DNA of 64,000 bases from Microvelia longipes (GCA_018340805.1 JACMZG010000008.1:59211281-59275280); one strand, 5' to 3'; positions 49,301 to 56,528 are shown, numbered from the stretch's first letter. Notes: a model not told the origin generated them from the letters alone. Program-made: numbers and translations.

Positions 49301-52300
49301 TGACCTTTGGGCGAAATCTTCATCCATCAGGAGAGCGAGTACCATCTAGTGAAGATCCTCTGCTCGCACCACAAGACCCGGATGCTCAAAGAACTGTGAA
49401 GCACCTGGACAAGGTCGAGGATATGAACGGAAAAGCTATTGGTCGTTGGCATGTGAGCGAGCTCAAGCAAGAGCCTGATTAAACATCTCACCGATGCAAC
49501 CCACCGACTCTCCGTTTCACCTCAACGAACTCACCGGATATGATATTGTGTATAATATTTTTTTTTGTAAGGTCCTTTTCTTTGTTTGATTATGTTTTCT
49601 TCTTCTCCTTAAGAGGGGAATTCATTTTGTAACATAAATTTTCAATACTTGGTTCACACCAGTTTTAATTTTAATTTATTTTAAAATTTTGGTGTGAGTT
49701 CAAAGATAATTAGTTTAGCAGTTGTATAATTTAAATTTAAATTCTGAATTGTATTGGCGGGAAAGGGGACCGCCATCTTTATTTTTATTAGCGCTTTATT
49801 AATTAAGTTAATAACATTCTTTTATTGTTGAGTTATATTTAATTTGGTCTAAATTAGGATTAATTTTTAGTTCAGAGTTTTGATTATTTAATTTGGGTTT
49901 ATTATATTAGGTTTAAACCCAAGTTTAGGGTTTTGGGGAAGGTTATACCGGAGCAGGTTGTTCTAGGTGGTTCCGAGGTGAACACATTTTCTGTTAGGTG
50001 CTTTTTCGGCCCTAATTTTAGTTCAAGTTTAACTTCACCCGTTTAAGGGGATTATCTGGGTAGTTCAGTTTTTCTGGATTAGTGGGAGTAATAACAACAA
50101 ACAACATTGTAACATAACTAAGTAAGTTAACAGTTGTGTTGTTAAGTTGCAACATTGTAATTGTAACTTTACAATTTGAGGCTGCTCGGTTGACGAAGTT
50201 AATCTCTTGGTGCCTGCTTACTGGACGATCTGCCACTGTGTTTGTGCTGAGGCTTAGCCACAAATCTTAAAGTGTTCTGGTGCCTTAAGTCAGTTGCTGC
50301 TCCAAACTGTTCTCACTATTTTGATTTGGCAATCTATAAATATCAGGTCAGACAGATACCGCAAATCCTTTCTTATCACCTTTCGGGCTGGACGCTCGAA
50401 TCGGATGACCTTCTCATCATTATTTTATTTCTATTTTATCAGAAGTTTCTTTTCCTTTTATTAGTATTAAGCCTCCATATATTGTAAGCCCTAGGAAGTC
50501 AGTAACGGCCAGTAGAAGACTACTGTGCATAGGTAGGGATCAATGTAAGGGGCCCTATAGTTTATTAGGCAGATCTTTATGTATATTACTTTCATTTATT
50601 TACAGTCAGCTAGATCAGAGCACTTAAAAATCAAGTCACTTTTCTTTATATTTTGTTTTCAAGTAATTATTTTATACTTAAATCTTCAATATAGTTTACT
50701 TTTATTTTATGTGTCTGATCTCTTCTATCAATTTTGATTCCTGGGCAGAACTTAATTACTGTTCTGAACAAGAATATAGTATTAACTTTTTATTTAAATT
50801 CAAATATTTGTCTCATTTAACTTTATTACTGCTTGAATTAGCCAGCTCCTGGATACCAAGAGTTTGCTATTTCAGCATCCAAATTTGTTCCCAAATTATA
50901 TTTAATACAGACTGGATTCCTCGTTCACCAGTCTACACCTTAACCTCCCCTATTCCTCTTCCTCAATCCCTCCTCTGCCCCACATTTGTCTGTCCAGTAT
51001 TGTCTTCATACTGAGGTCACCATTTGTGTCTACTCCTCTGAAAATACTGTTAAAAGCTGAACGAGGTGGCGCTCAAATTAGTTTAAAAGAGAGCCTAACT
51101 CTCTATGATCATATCTCTAAAAGTTCAGGTCGCTCAAAAGAAGCCTACGCCCTTAAAGTGCACCAGACTGAGTTGGGTACAGAACATCACTCACAACATA
51201 GCCGTTAAAGGCTATAATATAACAATAATAAGTTTCTAACCCGGGCCTGGGTTCGAGTACTGAGAGAACTCGGATCCACTCCGGATCGTGGCTCCACTCA
51301 CGGCGTAATAGCTACATACGTGGTAATAAGCCATTTGGTCAATATCGCGTTTACAACAACATGTGCGATGTTGTTGTTAACGCGAGTTATGGTATAACTT
51401 ATAGTTAACGCATTTGCATGTGGTAAATTCGTTTTTCTAGTTAATCCATAAATACTTACAACTCATAAATTTAAAAGACTTCAACTTCTTTAGATTATGA
51501 AGAGTTAGCTTTAGTTAATACATTTTATGAGCAAAACCCCATAGCATTAAATAGACAAATACTATATAATCAATATGCTAATATTTCGCAAAATTTACGT
51601 TTCCTTGTAATAAATAATGTGCTGTTATAAAACTGCTATATTTGTCACTTCCGCGGGCATTAAAGAAAGTGTTATTTTTATTAAAAACTTCAAATTGTAT
51701 TGGCAAAAATTCGATGACCTTCATTGTTCCCAGGCTATTTTTGAGAATAGTATTGTAGTCTTACTGTATAAATATTTAAAACTTAATATTAAGGACCAAG
51801 AGAAAGAGCAATTGAAAGGGTTTTATCATTCTATTGCCTTCGGGGCTTTAAACAAACAATCTTCCTAGATTGAAAGAGAAAATATTATAAGTTTTGGATC
51901 TCCGTTTATGATTACAAACGCAGATCCAATTAGAGCTGCTTGTCTTGAAGACTAATTAGACTAAGTAATGTTTAATCTATTTTAGAATGAATTGATAGTC
52001 TAAATCTCTATAGACACGAATCCCTAACTTCATGCAAAGGTCTAACTTTCATCCTAGGTTGTAAGGGTTAAAGTTAAAGGTGCTGTGGTCACTGGGTTGG
52101 ACATGACCCTTAATAGCGAGACTAGAGTAAACTTCAGCCTATTTTATGCTCTTCATATTAAAAGCTAAAAGGTTCTTTATTCCATGATTCATTGATTATT
52201 TTTTTAAGAAGACAATATTGTTAATTTTAATAAAAATTTATTAAAATTAAGGACACGAGATTTTCGGACATTTCCTATCTAATACATGATAGGATTAAAC

Positions 52301-55300
52301 TAATAATTGTACACACTAAATAAAAATGTATGAAGTAAACTAGTTCTGTCCTTTATTAGTAACTCACGTCAAGTAAATGCTTACTTTAAAAATGAAATAG
52401 GTTATAACAATAGAGGAAATAATGGCTCAAATTATTTTCGCCTCTAAGGGTGATACAAGCCTTGATGTGGTTAAGTAAGGCTTATACACAGACATACGTC
52501 CTATTTTCTTACTAAGCATTTAATATTTGCACTTTCAAGAGAATTTTAAATAGAAGATTACTTTTATAATTGAGGTCACATGTTATATGATTATAAAAGA
52601 GTAAATGTTTTTGGACTGGTATGATATATATAATTTAATTTTTTTGAAGACTGCATTCCTATATAATATTAATTTATTTAATAACTCTCACAAGGTTTCA
52701 TTGTGTGAAGCTCAACATCTTCAGGTGAGGATGTTGAGGGTTAAAACCACTCAAGTGCGATCTAACCAGAACTTACTTTTTCGATCGCAATTATATAGTG
52801 TAATTTGATTTGTAATCCACCTTATAGAAGATAATTACAACTAAAATAAATATAATTTGTTAGTTAAAATTGTATAATAATTTAATAATATAAGTAATAA
52901 TTACTTTTAATAATTTATTCACTAATAAATTATTTTATAGGTTAAAAAACAATTTTACTTACTTTCTTTTTATTCTTCATAAGATTGGCATCCCTGTGTA
53001 TCATGGCATTGCCAGGCGCCCTGGAACCCCAGAGTGTGTGTGCCATCCTGGCGTATACAAAGGATATGACAGCTAACGGCGTCACATATTGGAGCATGAA
53101 GAGGATTATACGATATATTTGCATTTCACCATCCGATAATCCTTCGTTTATGCAAAATGGCTTTTTAACCAATCTTCCGACTGGAAAAGGAAAATAATTG
53201 TTAGTAGTTAGTGCCAAAAATAGTTGTTAGTAGAATAGTACTAATATAGAAGGAGCATAGGACCGTAAACCCAATGTAATTCTATTGATAACACGAAAGC
53301 CGGTTGGTGGGCTTAAGTATGGGTACCATCCTAACAACAAAACATTATTTTAAATATGTGTCATAAATATCCATTAATGAAGAAAGATCGTAAAGAACAA
53401 ATATAATAACTTAAAACACCTGTGAGTATTTAATAAAACCGGTCTTAGATGGCAAAAGGGTAGCGGAATACAAGAATCTACATTTAGTTGACGAGGACTA
53501 CTTTTAAAATAATTTTAATTAAAAACGTTTAACTACAATTAAAAATGCTTAAAATATTGTAATGCACCGATATTTATATTAGTATTTTATGAATAATGAA
53601 TCATTAATTAATAATAGAACATAATAATTCAGCAACCGGAAGTATTGCCAACTTTTTTATAAGAAAATTGTATATTGTTAGGGTGGCAGCATTACTTAAG
53701 ACCACCAGTGAACCACCTTTCGTGTAATCAGTAGTGCTCCTTCTATATATAATATTATTCTAAGGCTAATAGTAAACTCAATCAGTGTTCTTTAAATAAA
53801 ATGACGGGACAAGTAAAGAACTTATATATTTTTAATAATTAAAATAGGGTCTTCAACATAAGTGGTATCATTAGAGCTTTGTTGAACAAGAGTATTTGAT
53901 AGTAGTGGTGGTGAACCTATAAAGACTCACTCTGCCCAGCAGACGAATAGGATTTATAATTAAATTTTATGGGGACGGTCTAGCTTTTAATTTAGATATA
54001 TATTCAATCTAAAGAAGGACCCATTTGAAACCTTAGGGTTTTATTAATATGTTTTTCTATTTAGGCATTCTAAAATCTAGTTTCTTCAGCTAATAGAATA
54101 TTCACTAACAGAGACATATGGTAGTAAGCTGTGAGAGGAGTAGAAACCAAACTTAATGATTGGAAAAATATTTATGTGCAATTTAAATGAAAAATGCCGA
54201 CTTCTGAAGAAGGCCTAATTTACGGCCGAAAGCTCAAACTTTGTGTTTTTATACCTATCTGACCACTACCTCATAAAATTATCTTGTTATGAGCCAAATT
54301 ATCTTGTTGTTATAAAATGAAATAGTTATGAGCCAAGGAAGTAAAATGAGCTACTTCATCCTAAGGTGAAACCGAGGAAAAGAGGGATATTATTGCGGGG
54401 ATAATAGATCAAGTTACTCATATTGCGCATGAGAAATTTGATCTCCAATATAAGGTACTATGTTTGAGAATCTTATTTATGCCAAGAGCAAAAAATTGTT
54501 TTTTTTCGAGGCGGCACCCCCAAAATTATTGGTTTAAAATACGTTTGATATCAAATTTGGATTTACACAAAAACAAATTTTCAGTTAATTATGGTTAAAA
54601 GTAATTCCCCCGAAGAGACTCAAACCTACCTCAGCGGATAAACCCCCGTTTTAGGTTTTTCTAACTATATGCAATAAGTTGTCTTTTGTTCCTTTTGGAA
54701 GAACTCATATTTTAAACGAAAACATGTATGCCATTTAAGAACTAAAAATCATACTGAGATAATATTTGAATATACATTATAAACAAATAAAAGCAAGAAA
54801 AATATGTGATGAATAAGTAAAAATAAAATAATGGAAGAATCAGTTGCCATATACACTTCTAATTTGTAAATTACTTCTTGGACTTTGAAACGTTAAGTTA
54901 TAAACAAAAGATTTCCTGATACTCATGTAATATTTTAATATGTTGTAACTGCACTGTATAACTTCAAAAATCATTTCATTCAAAGCAACTGCTTTGAATA
55001 AGGAGGCGATTTAAATCTTCCCAAAATAAAAAACCAACACGATTGCCCGGAGTTACGGTTTGAAGTACAAATAAACTCGCATGTGGTATAGACACAAGTG
55101 GTCCGAGCACGTTTACATTTTTTTAAAAGGAAAAATTCAAATAAAGGAACAGGCAAAATACTAAAAAATTAGCGTAGAAACGTGCAAATGCTTTAGGAGG
55201 CTAAGCATAGTTTTTATTCTGCCTTCAATTTTTTTTTCCAAATGGCTTCCAAAATCTTTTCTTATCATACAAATAGTATCATTACAAACCTTTATCAACT

Positions 55301-55411
55301 TCTTCTACTTGTATAACGCTCAAAGATACTGCCATGGGCGCTGCTAAAACAGCACCTAAAATCCATATACCAAGTAATTGTAGCTTCCCTCTTAATTTGG
55401 ACGGACGTGCA
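19545..55411 (-). CDS. Lkr: Leucokinin (kinin) receptor, GPCR (3' part of gene, 5 exons)
   Basis: A class A, G-protein-coupled plasma-membrane receptor for kinin neuropeptides, which in insects drive fluid secretion and gut or hindgut activity. Five minus-strand exons with agreeing phases give 248 residues to a TAA at 19545-19547. They cover TM4 (LLGIWILGAVLAAPMAV), the ECL2 cysteine in KPFCINEG, TM5 and ICL3 (FVYARMAHTLWGSRAPGNA, NKKK), TM6 with FALCWLPLQTYNVLQ, TM7 with WFCCDWLAMSNSCYNPFIY (the NPxxY motif), helix 8 EKFKREF, and a 64-residue tail. LWGSRAPGNA and CCDWLAMSNS are my grounds for kinin receptor over other peptide GPCRs. TM1-TM3 exons were not found up to 64000. The intron after the TM5 exon is about 24.8 kb. 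No coding lesion is visible. Confidence 0.88.
19905..20160. repeat. Tandem repeat of about 33 bp, some 7 copies
   Basis: The units contain TTAGTTTATGCTAATACTAA followed by ACTTTTGTTAGAA, with single-base variants. The array lies inside the short Lkr intron between the TM7 and tail exons. Confidence 0.8.
20696..20707. repeat. Poly-G run
   Basis: Twelve G in a row in AT-rich intron just downstream of the TM7 exon. A second run of 15 G is at 21017-21031. Confidence 0.9.
20745..20835 (-). CDS. Lkr: Lkr exon encoding TM7
   Basis: The acceptor is TATAATTTTCAG and the donor AAT|GTGAGT. It completes the E codon split by the intron, then encodes YRYINIIWFCC and ends NPFIYGIYN. It holds the NPxxY activation motif. 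Confidence 0.93.
20836..22350 (-). other. Lkr intron, left part
   Basis: AT-rich intron of the receptor gene. Apart from the G15 run at 21017-21031 nothing is recognised. A less AT-rich patch at 21540-21660 has no identifiable domain. Confidence 0.5.
22642..22785 (+). repeat. Short first block of the 29-bp minisatellite
   Basis: Four to five variant units of ATCTCATTATCAGCGTTAGT TCC type, embedded at the place where ordinary DR1 copies have a single such unit. Confidence 0.75.
22842..22880 (+). other. 5S-rRNA-like segment in DR1
   Basis: AAGTAACATCAAGCGAGGTC followed by AGTACCTGGATGGATGACA resembles the middle of 5S rRNA, where the Pol III internal promoter (A box, intermediate element, C box) lies. 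It is decayed compared with the copy at 26642-26690. Confidence 0.6.
23065..25040 (+). repeat. 29-bp minisatellite array, roughly 70 units
   Basis: The unit is AGCGTTAGTTCCAGTTTTAT followed by CTCATTATT, repeated head to tail for almost 2 kb. Most variants differ by loss of one base, such as ATATT for ATTATT. Order degenerates after about 24740, with scrambled partial units. There is no coding potential. The unit equals a stretch of the DR1 repeat. The array sits in the Lkr intron between the TM6 and TM7 exons. Confidence 0.93.
25041..26500. other. Lkr intron: fragmentary DR1 pieces and a short hairpin
   Basis: 25525-25600 resembles the reverse complement of the DR1 3' end (GGAGTACCTGGGGTC, GGATTCGTTTCGTTC). 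A tight hairpin at 26029-26098 pairs ATTGATTGAGCTTTTGAGAT with its complement. The rest, including 25050-25320, is unassigned. Confidence 0.5.
26642..26690 (-). other. 5S-rRNA-like internal segment of DR1, best preserved
   Basis: The minus strand reads GTTAAGCAGCGTTGAGCGTG, then GTTAGTGCTGTATGGGTGACCGC in continuation. It follows the 5S rRNA internal control region: A box around AAGTTAAGCAG, intermediate element GGTTAGT, C box TATGGGTGACCGC. It lies in the middle of the repeat rather than at its 5' end, unlike classical 5S-headed SINEs. Confidence 0.65.
27109..27148. repeat. (CA)n microsatellite
   Basis: About 18 CA units within the DR1 copy, an expansion of its TGTGTG tract. Confidence 0.9.
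27358..27393. repeat. Short perfect hairpin
   Basis: TTTGGTAGTCCAGT and its reverse complement are separated by five bases. No T-run typical of a function is present. It may be the tip of a small foldback. Confidence 0.6.
27590..27870 (-). repeat. Internally deleted DR1 copy
   Basis: It shares GGACTTGCTTCACTCGTCTT, AGCATAAATACTCCGGGAGC and the end TATGTCTACGGAATGAGGAA with other DR1 copies but lacks the 5S-like centre. Confidence 0.55.
28024..28124 (-). CDS. Lkr: Lkr exon encoding TM6
   Basis: The acceptor is GTGTTTCAG and the donor AATGA|GTAAGT. It encodes VIKMLVIVVAIFALCWLP, then LQTYNVLQDVFPKIN and the first two bases of E. CWLP is the TM6 signature. 101 nt. The minus-strand frame extending further to 28283 runs into intron. 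Confidence 0.95.
28200..28730. mobile_element. Foldback MITE next to the TM6 exon
   Basis: About 28205-28440 is the reverse complement of about 28490-28725 (shared CAGAGTGGGACATGACATTA, GAATGATGGAACAGTTTCC on one side). Its edge is about 80 bp upstream of the TM6 exon acceptor. No coding content. The target duplication is unclear. Confidence 0.75.
28731..30470 (-). other. Lkr intron with a short inverted repeat
   Basis: Mostly featureless AT-rich intron. At 29918-30073 arms of about 55 bp (ACTCGTC...AAGAAGTTAAAAT...TTAATTTTAACA) face each other, a small foldback with diverged arms. No gene is seen. Confidence 0.55.
30480..31400 (+). pseudogene. LINE 3' relic: RNase H and C-terminal region
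   Basis: The plus strand holds broken pieces of a Jockey/I-type non-LTR retrotransposon tail: YTDGTK near 30585, FIDSSSALILL near 30740, ETADRQAKASIRNG near 30860 (RNase H), and HSYLFSRDKEQP with a C...C...H...C region near 31155-31260. Stops and frameshifts break every domain. The 3' end runs into simple AT sequence near 31400. Confidence 0.7.
31401..33619 (-). other. Lkr intron, no recognised features
   Basis: AT-rich intron with a TATCTAG/ATAATC-rich patch at 31430-31620. No domain, array or RNA gene was recognised. Confidence 0.5.
33620..34199 (-). mobile_element. tRNA-derived SINE copy, shortened
   Basis: It ends with ACCGAGTCCGGTAGCTTATT on the minus strand, a decayed A-box region, with B-box-like GGATTTGAAC at 34134 (plus sense). 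The body shares ACCAGTCTCACCAATCTCAT and TGGCTGGGTTGG with the 61.5-kb copy. The first 115 bp (GGATTCTGTACTTTTTATGA, AGATCCATTCCGATCCG) are not SINE but recur beside the copy at 39.8 kb. Confidence 0.75.
34200..35384 (-). other. Lkr intron, no recognised features
   Basis: AT-rich. A 20-bp stem CTAGCCCTGAGGGCAGGGCTAG at 35309-35331 is the only structure noted. Confidence 0.45.
35385..36830 (+). pseudogene. Non-LTR retrotransposon relic: endonuclease and partial reverse transcriptase
   Basis: Plus-strand pieces run in the expected order. The AP-like endonuclease shows LIIGGEMNAKLGSLN at 35530, DNRGIEICDFHE at 35665, and then, past a stop, YTYLSNK and IDYVWFSS near 35750-35815. A lysine-rich linker follows, and then the reverse transcriptase start DNKAPGLGLDGFSYEFYSRL and IIPDSWPCIILHKKGNKNDY at 36545-36720. 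The frame then jumps to a sequence like GRGCIDNVLVLTSVI, so the fingers-palm region is deleted. Several stops. Dead on arrival or old. Confidence 0.75.
37190..37312. repeat. (AT)n microsatellite
   Basis: Alternating AT with short interruptions. The Ile/Tyr-rich frame on the minus strand is an artefact of this tract. Confidence 0.9.
37565..37990 (+). repeat. DR1 copy, 3' half with 5S-like segment
   Basis: It contains GACCAACAAATGTGTCAAAT, GCCATTATCAGCAATAGGTC, the 5S-like AAGTTAAGTAGCATCGAGCA at 37804, and the end block AAGGACGAGCGGAGCGAGTC. A separate DR1 end piece (AGTACCGAGGTACTCTGT) is at 37448. Confidence 0.65.
37991..39739 (-). other. Lkr intron with DR1 fragments
   Basis: Pieces of DR1 occur at about 38800-38900 (ACCTGAAACGGGATAATTCA, TATAAATGAGGAAAAGTA) and 39430-39600 (GCTACGCTCATCCTC, TGTGCTCGTCTTCAGAC). 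Nothing else was recognised. Confidence 0.5.
39740..40430 (-). mobile_element. tRNA-derived SINE copy lacking the tRNA-like head
   Basis: It shares CTCACTCAAATCTCACTCAA, TCTAGGAAGCAC and ACCAGTCTCACCAATCTCAT with the 61.5-kb SINE, but stops near GATCCAGATTTGTCAGACAG without the A- and B-box part. Positions 39740-39850 repeat the non-SINE segment also found at 33620-33737. Confidence 0.7.
40431..41853 (-). other. Lkr intron with a DR1 fragment
   Basis: 41470-41720 resembles the DR1 5' half (ATGCTAGAGAGTTGAAACTT, TCTTTAGATCTAGTTG, CAATTTTTATCGAATGACAT). The remainder is unassigned. Confidence 0.5.
41854..42358. mobile_element. Foldback MITE, 505 bp, arms of about 220 bp
   Basis: The termini ATAAGGCGTGGTCGAATATC and their complement at 42340-42358 enclose near-identical inverted arms around a loop of about 50 bp near 42090. 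The arms differ by only a few bases (for example GCGTGG versus GCGCGG), so the copy is fairly young or the arms were homogenised. No transposase and no clear target duplication. Confidence 0.85.
42359..43557 (-). other. Lkr intron next to the LTR element
   Basis: 42450-42560 is a DR1 3'-end piece (CTGAGGACGATCGAAGCAAG, GAATCCGATATGGTGAGAA). The rest shows no recognised feature. Confidence 0.5.
43563..45132 (+). repeat. Left LTR
   Basis: It begins TGTAACATAAATTTTC and ends about GTTAAAGGCTAT. It is nearly the same as 49628-51215. Differences are mostly single-base or short indels (for example GGGACC versus GGGGACC, TTATTTTTTATT versus TTATTTTTATT). The frames inside recur in the right LTR and are not genes. 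Confidence 0.93.
45142..45156 (+). promoter_or_regulatory. Primer-binding site, tRNA-Lys type
   Basis: TGGCGCCCAACGTGG lies about ten bases after the left LTR. TGGCGCCC is the complement of a tRNA 3' end, and the longer string fits insect tRNA-Lys. Confidence 0.8.
45740..46680 (+). pseudogene. gag-like region of the LTR element, broken
   Basis: Capsid-like residues appear near 45765-45890 (SLRSFLEDIEVCSRA, GSALRWFKS) and stop at a TGA near 45943. Around 46425-46530 a CLNCG...CGSCGNKDL arrangement looks like a decayed zinc knuckle region. At least four frame changes separate these pieces. Confidence 0.7.
46690..46910 (+). pseudogene. Retroviral-type aspartic protease segment
   Basis: One short frame holds LYLFMDSGASRTLIN, with the DSGA catalytic motif at 46745, followed by a VADGRRCEIIG strand. 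It is followed by stops before the reverse transcriptase. Confidence 0.72.
47035..47631 (+). pseudogene. Reverse transcriptase, N-terminal part, in several frames
   Basis: ELEDMLSKGIVEPSNSPWSS and PKPDGTYRFCVDYRKVN (47260-47375) are gypsy-type fingers motifs. The following SSLDIKSAYWQVP and RRMPFGLH motifs lie in another frame (47455-47580). Frame changes occur near 47220, 47430 and 47630. Confidence 0.85.
47632..49482 (+). CDS. pol C-terminal frame: RT palm, RNase H and integrase
   Basis: The longest open frame of the window is stop-free from 47632; its first ATG is at 47701. YLDD of the RT active site is at 47647-47658. RT connection motifs KLNREKC-like and FLGMASWYRRFVPAFS follow. RNase H shows TDASEVGLGAILSQ, YSATELEAL and VVTDHMALKWL. 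Integrase has the H-H-C-C finger (AGHLGTFKTKKR, CHVC), then GDLMGPF, IADNGPQWRS and NPTERYNR, supplying the D, D and E. Between the first and second D, about 25 residues are in a shifted frame (two compensating indels near 48955-49035), so the integrase core is damaged. It ends WHVSELKQEPD; the domain before this is shortened. Confidence 0.93.
   Translation, partial: GICIVYLDDIIICTLDFSTHLKVLSLVLSRLRKAGLTLNREKCRFCVQQLKYLGYLVDVHGLRVDPDKISAIVKYPAPKTPKQLRRFLGMASWYRRFVPAFSTITAPLTALLKKGCRWEWSPKCVEAFRDLKEQLITAPVLNCPDFDKSFILQTDASEVGLGAILSQELEEGERVIAFASRSLTKLEGKYSATELEALAVLWVIEKFRSYLEGQSFSVVTDHMALKWLMSLKEPKGRLARWVLRLQQYDFTISHRPGKLNTVADAISRAPVDAVNVAADLEEEEEEKWYLKMVRNVEANPEKYPLWSIQQGRLYANRFRKRGRNEATSSWKTVVPKEKRQMVMEENHDSPMAGHLGTFKTKKRVMQRYYWPGMASDISSYVKKCHVCLATKSESKKPAGMMGDQRDPGAPWRMISGDLMGPFPRSSNQNCHLLVVVDTFTNMRYCILCGRLMLKHYLCGGTDIYDVGVPQYFIADNGPQWRSREFQDLMNKYKVRILFNPLYHAQSNPTERYNRTIKAMICAYVRDNHKHWDKYLPQLGFALRTAVNESTGYSPSFLTFGRNLHPSGERVPSSEDPLLAPQDPDAQRTVKHLDKVEDMNGKAIGRWHVSELKQEPD
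49611..49627 (+). promoter_or_regulatory. Polypurine tract before right LTR
   Basis: AAGAGGGGAA at 49611-49620, followed by seven bases, precedes the LTR start. This is the usual plus-strand primer position, slightly displaced. Confidence 0.6.
49628..51215 (+). repeat. Right LTR
   Basis: Direct repeat of the left LTR, ending GTTAAAGGCTAT and followed by the AATAT duplication. Being about 18 bp longer is explained by scattered small indels. Confidence 0.93.
51221..52962 (-). other. Lkr intron between the LTR element and the TM5 exon
   Basis: 51240-51320 holds GGGTTCGAGTAC, a B-box-like string in a GC-richer patch that may be a SINE trace. 51344-51385 is a hairpin (ACAACAACAT with its complement, framed by CGCG). 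An 83-codon frame at 51617-51868 has no recognisable domain. Confidence 0.45.
52963..53180 (-). CDS. Lkr: Lkr exon encoding ECL2, TM5 and ICL3
   Basis: The acceptor is TCCTTTTCCAG and the donor AAGAAA|GTAAGT. It encodes GRLVKKPFCINEGLSDGEMQ with the ECL2 disulfide cysteine, then TM5 (LFMLQYVTPLAVISFVYARM) and HTLWGSRAPGNA...LMKNKKK. The LWGSRAPGNA stretch is what I rely on most for kinin-receptor identity. 218 nt. Confidence 0.95.
53228..53764. mobile_element. TIR element, copy 2 (close to the TM5 exon)
   Basis: Same family as 57152-57680. It shares TAGAAGGAGC...GCTCCTTCTA ends and interior strings such as CTTAGATGGCAAAAGGGT and TTAGTTGACGAGGACTACTT. Its edge lies 47 bp from the TM5 exon acceptor. 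The left terminus carries a 3-bp insertion and the target duplication is no longer visible. Confidence 0.8.
53765..55289 (-). other. Lkr intron between TM4 and TM5 exons
   Basis: Apart from the TIR element and the ribozyme-like motif at 54203-54240, no feature was recognised. The sequence is AT-rich. Confidence 0.5.
54203..54240 (+). ncRNA. Hammerhead-like core
   Basis: CTGAAGA at 54205, an extra A, GGCC...GGCC as a 4-bp stem II, then GAAAGCTC. Stem III would be only AG/CT and stem I two pairs (TT/AA), so it is either a relic or a motif of another element class. No inverted partner is seen nearby. Confidence 0.35.
55290..55411 (-). CDS. Lkr: Lkr exon encoding TM4
   Basis: The acceptor is ATATGTTACAG and the donor AAAG|GTTTGT. 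One base, 40 codons and one base: ARPSKLRGKLQLLGIWILGA, then VLAAPMAVSLSVIQVEEVDK. It has the TM4 tryptophan. The donor phase matches the TM5 exon exactly. A class A receptor should have TM1-TM3 upstream, and none was found to the right. Confidence 0.85.
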
Positions 55412-56528
55412 CTGTAACATATAATAATAATAATAATAATAATTGAAAATTATTTTACGAACCTTTTTTAAAGGAAAATTTAGTTATAAAATGGAAAAAA
55501 ATTAAAATGAAAATCACGTCCTTCGTAAGTACAGGGCAAAAAAATTAAGGACTAAAACGTCCATGCCCAAGAGGCAAAAGATGCTTTAGAATCTATTTGA
55601 ATTTTATACAGACGGATAAAAGCCCTAAAAATTAAGTTTTTTACTTCTTTTACTACGAAGTCTGTTTCTGAGGTTCAATTTTATTTATACATCTTTTTCA
55701 CTAGTTTTAAAAATGTCTTTTTACCTTTTGGTTTTATAATATATGCAGAAAACTTAACATATTAAAAGACTTTTAATACAGAAGACATGAGATGTAAAAC
55801 TAACAAGTTTAATTCTGTAGCGAGGGAAAATTTCTTAGGGTATTTTTCAACGATAAAAATCCTAATTACTTTATTAAAGCCAACACTGCGCGGCATGTTT
55901 TAGGAACATGTTTCAAAAGGTAAGTATGAGAAAGGTTTAAGTAATGCAAATGTAATTTATTGCTGTATTTTCATAATACTTCATAATTTTGCATAGCTAT
56001 AAAAAGTATTTCTAAAACGAGAGATTCTCGTTTTATATAAGCAAAAAGTACTTGTTTAAAAAGGGATTTCAATCATTTTATAGCTCTAATAGTAAAACCT
56101 TGGGTAATCTTTATAAAGAATTAAAATATTCCTACCTTAGATTACTTAAGATTCCTAAAAGATTCCTAAGCATAGTTTAACGTAATTCGTATATATTAGG
56201 TAAAATTAATGAAGACTACAGTCCTTATTTTTAAAATATGTTGAATTTACATATAACAGACGTTTTGCCTTACTTACTATATAAGAACAATAAAAACAAA
56301 CATTTAATAAAATAAAATAATAAATAATAATAAACAAATAAGATAATCATTACCACAGTTAAAAAGGTTAATAAATTTATTAACTTTTATTGGTCTAAAG
56401 GTAAATACCTTAAGACCAACGTTTATTACAAATCAATAGATTTAACTTAATCTGATTAGGTTTACTTATAATTTGGTGATAATTGTCCATATTTGTTTTT
56501 TTTTAGTTTCATATTTATTGTTATTATA
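55412..56528 (-). other. Lkr upstream intron, no recognised features
   Basis: AT-rich intron with an AAT microsatellite at 55423-55442. No receptor exon motif (such as a DRY-like segment) was recognised on the minus strand. Confidence 0.45.

Larger units (their letters stand above)
43558..51220 (+). mobile_element. Ty3/gypsy-type LTR retrotransposon, complete but frame-broken
   Basis: Two LTRs of about 1.57-1.59 kb flank 4.5 kb with a tRNA-Lys-type primer-binding site, gag-like, protease, reverse transcriptase, RNase H and integrase segments in the gypsy order, and a purine-rich tract before the right LTR. AATAT at 43558-43562 and 51216-51220 is the likely 5-bp target duplication. No env-like frame is seen between integrase and the right LTR. 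gag and the front of pol are spread over several frames with stops, so this copy cannot make its polyprotein. It sits in the large Lkr intron, antisense to the receptor gene. Confidence 0.93.

Noticed and set aside
51617..51868. 83-codon frame as a possible gene
   Set aside because: No recognisable motif, no splice context, and located in a receptor intron; it is within chance expectation.
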